A stretch of 6,304 nucleotides of DNA, from positions 1 to 6,304 of the forward strand of contig JAKJBT010000090.1 in the NCBI GenBank assembly GCA_022706865.1, given 5' to 3'. The notes beneath the pieces were generated by a model, which saw only the letters and a list, made by a program, of their open reading frames with translations, searched no databases and was not told the DNA's origin. Made by a program: the position numbers and the translations under genes. Origin of the DNA: Bacillota bacterium. GTDB lineage: Bacteria; Bacillota_A; Clostridia; Lutisporales; Lutisporaceae. Below are positions 1-5,302 of the stretch, one piece after another. Position 1 is the stretch's first letter; each line of letters begins with the position of its first letter.

Positions 1-1
1 C

Positions 2-1711
2 AACAGCAAAAGAATTAAATTCAGCATAGGGAAAAAAATAATTCTGGGATTCCTGGCAGTTGTGGTTGTTTTCTCAGCATCCACAATATATTCATATAAT
101 ACGATAAAAAGCTTGAACATAGGGTATGAAAAGCTTATCAATGAAACTACAAAAAGCGCGATACTGGCTGAAGGTATGAAGTCGGATGCGCTGGAAAAGG
201 TGCAGTGCCTCAGTAAATTCATCATAAGCGGCGATGATAAGAATCTAGACTTGATAGCTGAGTATGATATATCCTTCAATGAAAAAAAGTATAATCTTGA
301 AAAGCTGCTTGTGACAGATGAAAGCAAAAATGCTTTAAAAGCACTTTCAAATGCAAACTCTGAGTATAATAACCTCATTGAGGAGATAAAAGCCCTGTTG
401 GTAAACAAAGAAGATGAAAGGGTAATGGAAGTAATAAACGGCAAGGGAGCTCAGATACTGGAGGATATTGTCATAAGCGCCGATACAATCGTTATACTGG
501 CGGAAAGCTCATTGGATAAGGGAAATGAGGCGCAATCGGCGAATGGGCAAGCCGTTATTACGAATTTGCTAATATTGACCTTTACCACGATTATAGTGTC
601 AGTTCTGTTATCGCTGTATATTTCAAGAGTGATATCAAAGCCTGTGGTGAAATTGTCCGCAAGTGTGGAGAAAATTGCTGAGGGGGATTTGACGGTAGAT
701 GATATAAATATCAGCAACAAAGATGAGATAGGTGATTTGGCAAAATCCTTCAATAAAATGCTGGCAAGCCTGAAGACAATTGCGGAGAAAACAATGCAAA
801 GCTCATACGGGGTGGCAGCTTCCGCCCGGGAACTCATGGCAGGGAGTGAGGCTGCATCTTCCGCTTTGGAAGAGATAGTTGCTTCCATGCAGGATGTTTC
901 TATGGGAATTGAAAATCAGAAATTCAATATAGATAGTATATCAAGTGCCATGGATGAGACTTCTGCGGAAATAGAGCAGATCGCTTCAAATATGCAGTAT
1001 GTCAGTAATAATGCAGTGACGCTGAGCAGCCTGTCAAACAAAGGATATGAAGCTCTTAAAGATGTGATAAATCAAATGGAAAAAATCAGTACAAGATCGA
1101 AAGATTCGGTAGAGGCGGTAAGATCACTTGAGGCCATGTCCGAAAGAGTAGAGGCTGTTACAAACATGATAACCGAGATTTCGGGTCAGACCAATCTTTT
1201 AGCTCTCAATGCAGCTATTGAAGCAGCAAGAGCAGGAGAGCAGGGAAGAGGGTTTTCCGTTGTAGCGGAGGAGGTAAGAAAACTGGCTGAACAGTCGAGC
1301 TCTGCTGCAAGCGAAATATCCAATATAATCAGGAGCATGAATGATCAAATCAGAAGCATTGTGAGCATAATCGAAGATGAGGCATCAGAGGTACATTCGG
1401 GGACAAAGGTTGTAGGCCAGGCTAATTCATCCTTTGAAGAAATATCAAAGGGGGTTGACAGCATAATATCCCAGGTGCAGGGAGTAAGTGCCGCCACCCA
1501 ACAGATAACCTCCGGCATAGAGCAGGTAGTTGCGGCAACGGGAGAAATACTTGAAGCTGCTTCAAATAATTCTTCAAATGTACAGAATGTATCCATTGCG
1601 ATAGAAGAACAGACTGCAAGTGTGGAGATAATATCAAACAAGGCTGCCGCTCTTTCAGAGCTCGCAGTAGATCTTGATTCCACTGTTTCCATATTCAAGG
1701 TTAAACAGTAG
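2..1711 (+). CDS. Methyl-accepting chemotaxis protein, 5'-truncated by the window edge
   Basis: Transmembrane chemoreceptor that senses a ligand outside the cell and controls the CheA kinase through CheW. The frame is open from position 2, so 569 residues are visible and the true start lies upstream. The GTG at 62 falls inside the first membrane helix and cannot be the start. Order by visible residue: a basic stretch ([10 protein letters not shown]) and membrane helix 1 at about 10-31; an extracytoplasmic helical domain at about 32-183, four-helix-bundle-like, with no Cache motif that I can see; membrane helix 2 at about 184-208; a HAMP linker at about 209-262, with the typical ISKPV start and [11 protein letters not shown]; then the coiled-coil signalling domain to the end. 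The hairpin tip ([18 protein letters not shown], then [18 protein letters not shown]) at about 396-432 is near-invariant in the family. Methylation-type A/S/E-rich heptads flank it. The ligand cannot be predicted. It is convergent with the sugar operon, and nothing here ties it to that pathway. Confidence 0.95.
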   Translation, partial: NSKRIKFSIGKKIILGFLAVVVVFSASTIYSYNTIKSLNIGYEKLINETTKSAILAEGMKSDALEKVQCLSKFIISGDDKNLDLIAEYDISFNEKKYNLEKLLVTDESKNALKALSNANSEYNNLIEEIKALLVNKEDERVMEVINGKGAQILEDIVISADTIVILAESSLDKGNEAQSANGQAVITNLLILTFTTIIVSVLLSLYISRVISKPVVKLSASVEKIAEGDLTVDDINISNKDEIGDLAKSFNKMLASLKTIAEKTMQSSYGVAASARELMAGSEAASSALEEIVASMQDVSMGIENQKFNIDSISSAMDETSAEIEQIASNMQYVSNNAVTLSSLSNKGYEALKDVINQMEKISTRSKDSVEAVRSLEAMSERVEAVTNMITEISGQTNLLALNAAIEAARAGEQGRGFSVVAEEVRKLAEQSSSAASEISNIIRSMNDQIRSIVSIIEDEASEVHSGTKVVGQANSSFEEISKGVDSIISQVQGVSAATQQITSGIEQVVAATGEILEAASNNSSNVQNVSIAIEEQTASVEIISNKAAALSELAVDLDSTVSIFKVKQ

Positions 1712-1716
1712 AAGTT

Positions 1717-1746
1717 TGCGAGACATGGGGATGTTTCGCGTGTCTC
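1717..1746 (+). repeat. Hairpin after the chemoreceptor stop, with two competing pairings
   Basis: Six bases after the stop codon, GCGAGACAT (1718-1726) pairs with ATGTTTCGC (1731-1739) across a GGGG loop: nine pairs, including one G-T wobble, with a further T-G wobble possible at 1717/1740. Part of the 5' arm, GAGACA (1720-1725), can instead pair with TGTCTC (1741-1746). The two 3' arms are an imperfect direct repeat (TGTTTCGCG, TGTCTCACG). No T-run follows on either strand, so this is not a standard intrinsic terminator. It could protect the mRNA 3' end. Function is inferred. Confidence 0.45.
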
Positions 1747-1758
1747 ACGGATGTATAC

Positions 1759-1800
1759 AAAAAGGCTGCTTGCATATTTTGCAAACAGCCTTATATTGTT
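1759..1800 (-). terminator. Intrinsic terminator of the iclR gene, possibly bidirectional
   Basis: AAGGCTG (1762-1768) pairs with CAGCCTT (1786-1792). After a single C/A mismatch, TTGCA (1770-1774) pairs with TGCAA (1780-1784) around a 5-base loop. Read on the minus strand, the stem begins 11 bases after the regulator stop and runs into TTTTT (bases 1763 down to 1759), which is a good termination signal. Read on the plus strand, the tail is only moderately T-rich (ATATTGTTCAGTT). It therefore mainly ends the kdgA-kdgK-iclR transcript, and may also stop readthrough from the chemoreceptor gene. Confidence 0.8.
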
Positions 1801-1803
1801 CAG

Positions 1804-2595
1804 TTAACTCTTTCTGTAACCAAGCTCCTTTGATATGTTCCCGGTAGTTGAAAGAAGCATGGGTTTAAGTTTGTTTTCAATTGCTTCTATTGTAACATTG
1901 GATTCTACACCCGATATGCTTACAGAACCGACAACCTTTTTTCTGTAATCATATATCGGTGCTGCGACACATCTTACACCGGCTTCATTTTCAAGGTTGT
2001 CGATTGCATAACCCCGATCCCTTACCAGTCTTATTTCATCAAGGAATTTTTCGGGATCGGTAATTGTGAAGGGTGTATTTGCATGCATTCCGGTATGCTC
2101 GAGCATACTTTTGATTTTCTCATCCGTAAAGCCGGAAACAAGAACCTTTCCGTTGGCAGTTGAATGTATTTGATTTCTCGTGCCGATACCTGCCGCTAGC
2201 TTAATATTTCCTTTGTTATCTATCTTATCTACATACATGACGGAATTATTGATTTCATCAAAAATTGCCAGGTATATTGTCTCTCCGGTCATATTTCCCA
2301 GTTCTATCAGATACGGATGTGCCAGGTTTTGGAGGCCGATGTTGTTTTTAGCCGCATTGCCCAGTGTAATCAGCTCAAAACCAAGGATGTATCCGCCATC
2401 CTCATCTTCTTTTACATAATTCCAGGCAATTAAATTTTGTAGTATTCTATAAACAGTGCTTATATGCAGATCGACACGTTCGGATATTTCTGTAAGAGTC
2501 AAGCCTTTATCTTTGGATTTGGAGATTGCATCAACAATTGTCAATGCCCTGTTTATTGATTGTATAAAGAATTTATCTTGTTCAGGCTTTTTCAT
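1804..2595 (-). CDS. IclR-family transcriptional regulator, probably of KDG catabolism (KdgR-like)
   Basis: DNA-binding regulator of 263 residues, the usual IclR-family length. The N-terminal winged helix-turn-helix spans about residues 12-77. It starts with the family opening QSINRALTIVDAIS, followed by LTLTEISERVDLHISTVYRIL (about 32-52) as the helix-turn-helix. The effector-binding domain follows (about 85-258), with HSTANGKVLVSG and the C-terminal signature around NEAGVRCVAAPIYD (about 203-216) then VVGSVSISG. An upstream TTG at 2602-2604 would add three residues, but it abuts the GGGAG ribosome binding site with no spacing. The ATG at 2593-2595 lies nine bases from it and is the better start. 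The gene lies downstream of kdgK on the same strand, with its own promoter in the 99-base gap. Its neighbours make KDG or a related hexuronate intermediate the likely effector, but the ligand is inferred only from context. Confidence 0.9.
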   Translation of the reverse strand: MKKPEQDKFFIQSINRALTIVDAISKSKDKGLTLTEISERVDLHISTVYRILQNLIAWNYVKEDEDGGYILGFELITLGNAAKNNIGLQNLAHPYLIELGNMTGETIYLAIFDEINNSVMYVDKIDNKGNIKLAAGIGTRNQIHSTANGKVLVSGFTDEKIKSMLEHTGMHANTPFTITDPEKFLDEIRLVRDRGYAIDNLENEAGVRCVAAPIYDYRKKVVGSVSISGVESNVTIEAIENKLKPMLLSTTGNISKELGYRKS

Positions 2596-2604
2596 GCTAT
2601 TCAA

Positions 2605-2609
2605 CTCCC
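2605..2609 (-). promoter_or_regulatory. Ribosome binding site that decides the iclR start
   Basis: GGGAG on the minus strand lies nine bases before the ATG at 2595 and directly touches the alternative TTG at 2604. Ribosomes need a spacer of several bases, so this favours the ATG. Confidence 0.65.
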
Positions 2610-2626
2610 AAAATGTAACAGATTTT

Positions 2627-2638
2627 TTGAAATTTCAA
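2627..2638. promoter_or_regulatory. Perfect 12-bp palindrome in the iclR leader, candidate operator
   Basis: TTGAAATTTCAA is a perfect inverted repeat. It lies about 3-14 bases after the predicted transcription start of the regulator gene, where a bound protein would block transcription. IclR-family operators are commonly short palindromes of GAAA/TTTC type; E. coli IclR uses TGGAAAT-N-ATTTCCA. Autoregulation is inferred. Short AT-rich palindromes also occur by chance. Confidence 0.4.
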
Positions 2639-2640
2639 CA

Positions 2641-2676
2641 CAAGTCTATTATAATTTATAAGGAAGTATTTAACAA
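2641..2676 (-). promoter_or_regulatory. Sigma-A-type promoter of the iclR gene
   Basis: On the minus strand, TTGTTA (-35; plus positions 2671-2676) is separated by exactly 17 bases from a perfect TATAAT (-10; plus positions 2648-2653). The predicted start of transcription is near 2641, giving a leader of about 45 bases. The promoter lies in the gap between kdgK and iclR, so the regulator can be made independently of the kdgA promoter as well as by readthrough. Confidence 0.7.
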
Positions 2677-2687
2677 TACCAATCCTT
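2660..2687. repeat. Two-part inverted repeat around the iclR -35 box
   Basis: GTATT (2666-2670) and AATAC (2675-2679) form an inverted repeat with a 4-base centre, and AAGGA (2660-2664) with TCCTT (2683-2687) extends it after a small asymmetric internal loop. It starts seven bases beyond the kdgK stop when read on the minus strand. It could be a weak terminator hairpin for kdgK, or a protein site over the -35 box. No strong T-run follows, so termination would be poor. Function is undetermined. Confidence 0.35.
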
Positions 2688-2694
2688 CTAAAAT

Positions 2695-3717
2695 TTACCT
2701 CTGAACCCTTCCCGATGCATCTCCGCCCATGAGGGCTTCAACCTCGCTTATTGAAACATGGTTGGCATCCCCTTCAATCGTGTGCTTCAGGCAGGAGGCC
2801 GCAACTGCAAATTCCAATGTTTTTTGCATATCATAACCGGAAGTAAGGCCGTATATAAGCCCTGCACCAAAGGAATCACCGCCGCCGACTCTATCGACAA
2901 TATGGATGTTGTATTTTTTGGACTTGTAAAAGCTGCTTCCGTCATACAGCATTGCCGACCATCCGTTTTCAGAGGCACTGATGCTCTCTCTTAAGGTAAT
3001 TGCGGCACACTTTAACCCAAACCTTGAAATAAGCTCGGAGGCTACCTTCCTGTAACCTTCATCACTTAAGGTTCCTCCTGTTATATCGGTATTTTCAGCT
3101 TTTATTCCAAATACCATTTCTGCATCCTCTTCATTTGCAATCACTACATCACAATGTTTAACAAGCTCGTTCATAACATAGCCTGCTTTTTCGGTGGACC
3201 ACAGTTTTTTTCTGTAATTCAGGTCGACACTTACCGTTGCTCCCGCGGATTTTGCTGCAAGTATAGCATCCAATGTAATACCAGCCACATTATCGCCCAG
3301 TGCAGGAGTAATTCCCGTAAAGTGGAACCACTCAGCATCCTTCATTATCGCATTCCAGTCAAAATCCTCCGGTTTTGCCTCGGATATTGCGGAGTGAGCC
3401 CTGTCGTAGATTACCTTTGAAGGCCTTTGGGAGGCTCCCTTTTCGCAGAAATAAATACCGATTCTGTCTCCGCCCCTGGTTATATATTGGGTGTTTACCC
3501 CATAGCGCCTGAGCTCGTTAACTGCAGCCTGGCCTATTTCATGTTTGGGCAGTTTGGTTACAAAGTATGCATCTTTTCCGTAGTTTGCAAGGGAAACAGC
3601 TACATTAGCCTCTCCGCCTCCATATACAACTCCGAATTCTTTTGCCTGAACGAATCTGTCATATCCGACAGGTGCAAGGCGCAGCATCATTTCTCCAAAA
3701 GTCACTATTTTACCCAT
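2695..3717 (-). CDS. kdgK: 2-dehydro-3-deoxygluconokinase (KDG kinase), PfkB family
   Basis: Cytoplasmic sugar kinase that converts 2-keto-3-deoxygluconate plus ATP into 2-keto-3-deoxy-6-phosphogluconate (KDPG), the substrate of the upstream aldolase. It has 340 residues, close to the size of clostridial and Thermotoga homologues. It opens with IVTFGEMMLRLAP. The first PfkB signature, GGGEANVAVSLA, lies at 33-44. VDLNYRKKLW (164-173) is typical of KDG kinases, and the second signature DRVGGGDSFGAG lies at 275-286, with D281 as the expected catalytic base. KHTIEGDAN (311-319) near the C-terminus is also characteristic. The ATG at 3715-3717 is preceded by AGGGGG at about eight bases. The gene begins 16 bases after the kdgA stop, so the two are almost certainly cotranscribed. 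Fructokinase or ribokinase activity is the alternative, made unlikely by these motifs and the aldolase neighbour. Confidence 0.92.
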   Translation of the reverse strand: MGKIVTFGEMMLRLAPVGYDRFVQAKEFGVVYGGGEANVAVSLANYGKDAYFVTKLPKHEIGQAAVNELRRYGVNTQYITRGGDRIGIYFCEKGASQRPSKVIYDRAHSAISEAKPEDFDWNAIMKDAEWFHFTGITPALGDNVAGITLDAILAAKSAGATVSVDLNYRKKLWSTEKAGYVMNELVKHCDVVIANEEDAEMVFGIKAENTDITGGTLSDEGYRKVASELISRFGLKCAAITLRESISASENGWSAMLYDGSSFYKSKKYNIHIVDRVGGGDSFGAGLIYGLTSGYDMQKTLEFAVAASCLKHTIEGDANHVSISEVEALMGGDASGRVQR

Positions 3718-3733
3718 TCAAGTTACCCCCTAT

Positions 3734-4381
3734 TTATTCACTCGCTCTTGCAGACTTTACAGCCTCGACAAATGCGGCTGCAGTTCGGGTGACAAGGGCA
3801 TAGTCTCCTGTCTTTGCTCCTTTTGTCAAATCCCCTCCTGTGCCTACCGCTACAGCCCCGGCCTTAATCCAATCCTTTACATTTGAAAGGCTTACACCCC
3901 CTGTAGGCATAAAATTACCCTGAGGTATAGGACCCTTAAATGCCTTAATAATATCAGGCCCAAAGGCACTCCCCGGAAATACCTTAATAATATCCGCCCC
4001 CAGCTCCAAGGCTTCCACGGCTTCCTTTACAGTCATTACCCCGGGCATGACCGGTATTCTGTATCTGTTGCAAAGCTTTATAGTCTCGGGATTTATGCTG
4101 GGACTGACTATGTATTTGGCTCCCGCAAGGATGCATAGTCTTGCAGTTTCCGGATCCAGTACCGTTCCCGCACCTATTATTACATCTTCGTTTTTGTAGT
4201 GCTCGGAAATTTCTTTTATGATATCCACTGCTCCGGGTACTGTCATTGTAACTTCAAGAGTTTTTATTCCGCCCTCCTTGACGGCATCTACAATTTTTAG
4301 CCCTTCTTCCTTGGACTCTGCTCTGATAACTGCAACCACACCTTCATCAGCTATCTTTAAAATTGTTTTGATCCTTTTCAC
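3734..4381 (-). CDS. kdgA: KDPG/KHG aldolase (2-dehydro-3-deoxy-phosphogluconate aldolase)
   Basis: Class I aldolase that cleaves 2-keto-3-deoxy-6-phosphogluconate to pyruvate and glyceraldehyde-3-phosphate; many members also act on 4-hydroxy-2-oxoglutarate. Its 215 residues match the single-domain TIM-barrel family. The family catalytic Glu is E43 in LEVTMTVPGA, and the Schiff-base Lys is K133 in DIIKVFPGSAFGP. The phosphate-binding and substrate loops VIIGAGTVLD (67-76), SPSINPE (93-99), PVMPGVMT (110-117) and MPTGGVSLSN (158-167) are intact. The start is a GTG at 4379-4381, with GAGGTG about five bases before it. This is the first gene of the minus-strand operon and is followed 16 bases later by kdgK. 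No uronate dehydratase or isomerase is in view, so the source of KDG (pectin, alginate, uronates) cannot be told. Confidence 0.94.
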   Translation of the reverse strand: MKRIKTILKIADEGVVAVIRAESKEEGLKIVDAVKEGGIKTLEVTMTVPGAVDIIKEISEHYKNEDVIIGAGTVLDPETARLCILAGAKYIVSPSINPETIKLCNRYRIPVMPGVMTVKEAVEALELGADIIKVFPGSAFGPDIIKAFKGPIPQGNFMPTGGVSLSNVKDWIKAGAVAVGTGGDLTKGAKTGDYALVTRTAAAFVEAVKSARASE

Positions 4382-4427
4382 AATATCACCTCACTATCTT
4401 CATGCAAATCATTCCGTTATTGCACAA

Positions 4428-4446
4428 TATGAAATACATTTTCATA
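4428..4446. promoter_or_regulatory. Candidate KdgR-type operator over the kdgA transcription start
   Basis: TATGAAA (4428-4434) and TTTCATA (4440-4446) form a perfect 7-5-7 inverted repeat. The enterobacterial KdgR box, as I recall it, has the same plan: ATGAAA, five bases, TTTCAT. KdgR is itself an IclR-family repressor of KDG metabolism. The site overlaps and follows the predicted kdgA start of transcription (about 4445 on the minus strand), a position suited to repression. The sequence and placement are observed. Binding by the neighbouring IclR-type protein is inferred. Confidence 0.5.
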
Positions 4447-4480
4447 ATTATATTATATCATCTTAGATACTTAAAATAAA
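4445..4480 (-). promoter_or_regulatory. Extended -10 promoter of the kdgA-kdgK operon
   Basis: On the minus strand, TGATATAAT (plus 4452-4460) is a perfect extended -10 element. The -35 region at 17 bases is poor (TTTATT, plus 4475-4480), which extended -10 promoters tolerate. Transcription would start near 4445, leaving a leader of about 63 bases before the GTG. A second overlapping TATAAT at 4447-4452 is possible. An upstream alternative, TTGAAA then TATACT (plus 4509-4514 and 4488-4493), has a spacer of only 15 bases. Confidence 0.5.
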
Positions 4481-4499
4481 CAGCTAAAGTATAATAATT

Positions 4500-4514
4500 T
4501 TGAAACTTTTTCAA
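4500..4514. promoter_or_regulatory. 15-bp inverted repeat, candidate second operator
   Basis: TTGAAA and TTTCAA flank a 3-base centre (CTT). The half-sites are identical to those of the 12-bp palindrome in the iclR leader (2627-2638), but spaced three bases apart rather than zero. The 6-3-6 plan matches the E. coli IclR consensus (TGGAAA-TNA-TTTCCA). It lies about 20 bases upstream of the kdgA -35 region. Operator function is inferred. Confidence 0.35.
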
Positions 4515-4534
4515 TTCTGCAAAATTTACTATCA

Positions 4535-4559
4535 TATTATGAAAATTCATCACATAATA
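4535..4559. repeat. Nested inverted repeats in the centre of the divergent region
   Basis: TATTATG (4535-4541) and CATAATA (4553-4559) form a 7-bp inverted repeat with an 11-base centre. Inside and overlapping it is ATGAA-AA-TTCAT (4539-4550). It is a possible protein site between the two promoters. Chance is a real alternative at this AT content. Confidence 0.3.
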
Positions 4560-4614
4560 ATGAACTATTTAAATATAAAGGCACATTTAGACTGAATTTT
4601 ATAGGATTAGCAAA

Positions 4615-4650
4615 TTGACACAAAGGGTATAAATTGATAAAATAAAAATA
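4615..4650 (+). promoter_or_regulatory. Sigma-A promoter of the por operon
   Basis: A perfect -35 box TTGACA (4615-4620) is followed after exactly 17 bases by TAAAAT (4638-4643), five of six matches to the -10 consensus. Transcription should start near 4650. This leaves an untranslated leader of about 104 bases before porG. The near-consensus boxes suggest strong expression, as expected for a central fermentative enzyme. Confidence 0.75.
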
Positions 4651-4654
4651 GATA

Positions 4655-4691
4655 TCACAATGTGAAAATGTTATTATTTTCGGTATGAAAA
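4655..4691 (+). repeat. Chain of inverted repeats in the por leader
   Basis: Three overlapping repeats lie just after the predicted transcription start: TCACA-A-TGTGA (4655-4665), GAAAAT-GTTATT-ATTTTC (4664-4681), and TTTTC-GGTAT-GAAAA (4677-4691). The middle arm ATTTTC can pair with either neighbour. As RNA these stems are short and A/U-rich, so a DNA operator is more likely than a riboswitch. No known riboswitch consensus was recognised. Confidence 0.35.
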
Positions 4692-4738
4692 CACTTCCAT
4701 TAAAGGTGAGGGTTTTTAAAAAATACATAAATAGCTTT

Positions 4739-4746
4739 AGGGAGGT
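4739..4746 (+). promoter_or_regulatory. Ribosome binding site of porG
   Basis: AGGGAGGT is a near-perfect Shine-Dalgarno sequence. Measured from GGAGG (4741-4745), the TTG start at 4754 is eight bases away, while the out-of-frame ATG at 4750 is only four bases away. The spacing favours the TTG. Confidence 0.75.
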
Positions 4747-4750
4747 AGTA

Positions 4751-4760
4751 TGATTGATTG
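4751..4760 (+). repeat. 4-bp tandem duplication at the porG start
   Basis: The bases TGATTGATTG hold two tandem copies of ATTG (4753-4756 and 4757-4760). Removing one copy would give ATG ATT GAG GTA, encoding the expected M-I-E-V start of the protein. As it stands, the ATG at 4750-4752 reads only two more codons before TGA, and the protein must start at the TTG. Confidence 0.55.
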
Positions 4761-5302
4761 AGGTAAGATGGCATGCGAGAGGCGGACAAGGCGGTTTTAC
4801 TGCGGCAAAATTGTTGGGACTTGCGGCATCGGTTTTCGAAGATAACTATGCTCAGGCATTTCCCTCCTTCGGCCCGGAGAGAAGGGGAGCTCCGGTACTG
4901 GGATTTACCAGAATTGACGATAAGCCGATAGACGACCACAGCCAGGTGTATGCATGTGATTACGTTGTTGTTCTGGATGAGACACTTATGGAGGTTGTCA
5001 ATGTTACAAGCGGCTTGAAGGATGGGGGGATACTTCTTATCAATACAGAGTCAGCTCCTGAAAGCTTTAAACTGGGAGATAATTTCAAAGTGGTTACTTT
5101 AAATGCAACAGATATCGCATTGAAGGTACTGAAAGCCCCCATTACCAATACTACGATGATGGGCGCCCTTGCGGCAGCTTCGGGGATTGTAGGTATTGAA
5201 TCGGTATTAAGTGCTATTGATGCGGGAATGCCGGAAAATCTCAGGGAAAAGAACAAAAAGGCAGTTATGATTGCCTATGATGCCATTCGGGGGGTGAAAT
5301 AG
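4754..5302 (+). CDS. porG: Pyruvate:ferredoxin oxidoreductase, gamma subunit
   Basis: Gamma subunit of pyruvate:ferredoxin oxidoreductase (pyruvate synthase), the cytoplasmic enzyme that turns pyruvate and CoA into acetyl-CoA, CO2 and reduced ferredoxin. Its 182 residues are normal for the family. It carries the conserved glycine-rich start RWHARGGQGGFTAAK (5-19), then QAFPSFGPERRGAPVLGFTRI (34-54), and the late TNTTMMGALAAASGI motif. The start is TTG at 4754-4756: the preceding in-frame codon is TGA, no useful in-frame start follows, and the family begins with M-I-E. The ATG at 4750 is out of frame. The stop touches the porD ATG with no gap, so the genes are cotranscribed. A 2-oxoisovalerate or 2-oxoglutarate oxidoreductase gamma subunit is the alternative, since related complexes share this domain. 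Confidence 0.92.
   Translation: MIEVRWHARGGQGGFTAAKLLGLAASVFEDNYAQAFPSFGPERRGAPVLGFTRIDDKPIDDHSQVYACDYVVVLDETLMEVVNVTSGLKDGGILLINTESAPESFKLGDNFKVVTLNATDIALKVLKAPITNTTMMGALAAASGIVGIESVLSAIDAGMPENLREKNKKAVMIAYDAIRGVK

Larger units (their letters stand above)
4382..4753. other. 372-bp divergent intergenic region between kdgA and porG
   Basis: No gene is supported here. The DNA is strongly AT-rich and holds back-to-back promoters: extended -10 TGATATAAT toward kdgA, and TTGACA/TAAAAT toward porG. Inverted repeats lie at 4428-4446, 4500-4514, 4535-4559, 4655-4665 and 4664-4681. The word TATGAAAA or TGTGAAAA occurs at 4439-4446 (minus strand), 4538-4545, 4661-4668 and 4684-4691. The stretch 4560-4614 shows nothing I can name. 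A 63-codon minus-strand frame at 4537-4728 has low-complexity, aromatic-rich composition and no ribosome binding site that I could see, so I do not call it. Confidence 0.7.

Noticed and set aside
62..64. GTG as the start of the chemoreceptor gene
   Set aside because: The same frame is open to position 2 and encodes the basic lead and first half of the first membrane helix. Starting at 62 would cut the helix in two.
1345..1698. 117-codon minus-strand reading frame
   Set aside because: Antisense to the repetitive coiled-coil part of the chemoreceptor, whose codon pattern leaves the opposite strand open.
2456..2704. 82-codon plus-strand reading frame over the iclR start and promoter
   Set aside because: Antisense to the well-supported regulator, and its tail is AT-rich intergenic DNA with no domain.
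4655..4665. TCACA-A-TGTGA as a Rex or Crp-type site
   Set aside because: The half-sites are in the reverse order: Rex and Crp sites read TGTGA first and TCACA second, with a longer centre. I keep it only as an unnamed repeat.
4684..4722. Attenuator-like terminator in the por leader ending at GGGTTTTT
   Set aside because: The possible stems (CACTT with AGGTG, AAAAC with GTTTT) are short and broken by internal loops, and the T-run is followed by an A-run. Too weak to call.
4537..4728. 63-codon minus-strand reading frame in the divergent region
   Set aside because: Low-complexity, aromatic-rich product with no recognised domain and no clear ribosome binding site. It also runs across the por promoter and leader.
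4700..4939. 79-codon minus-strand reading frame
   Set aside because: Mostly antisense to porG, with no family resemblance. It is a shadow of the real gene.
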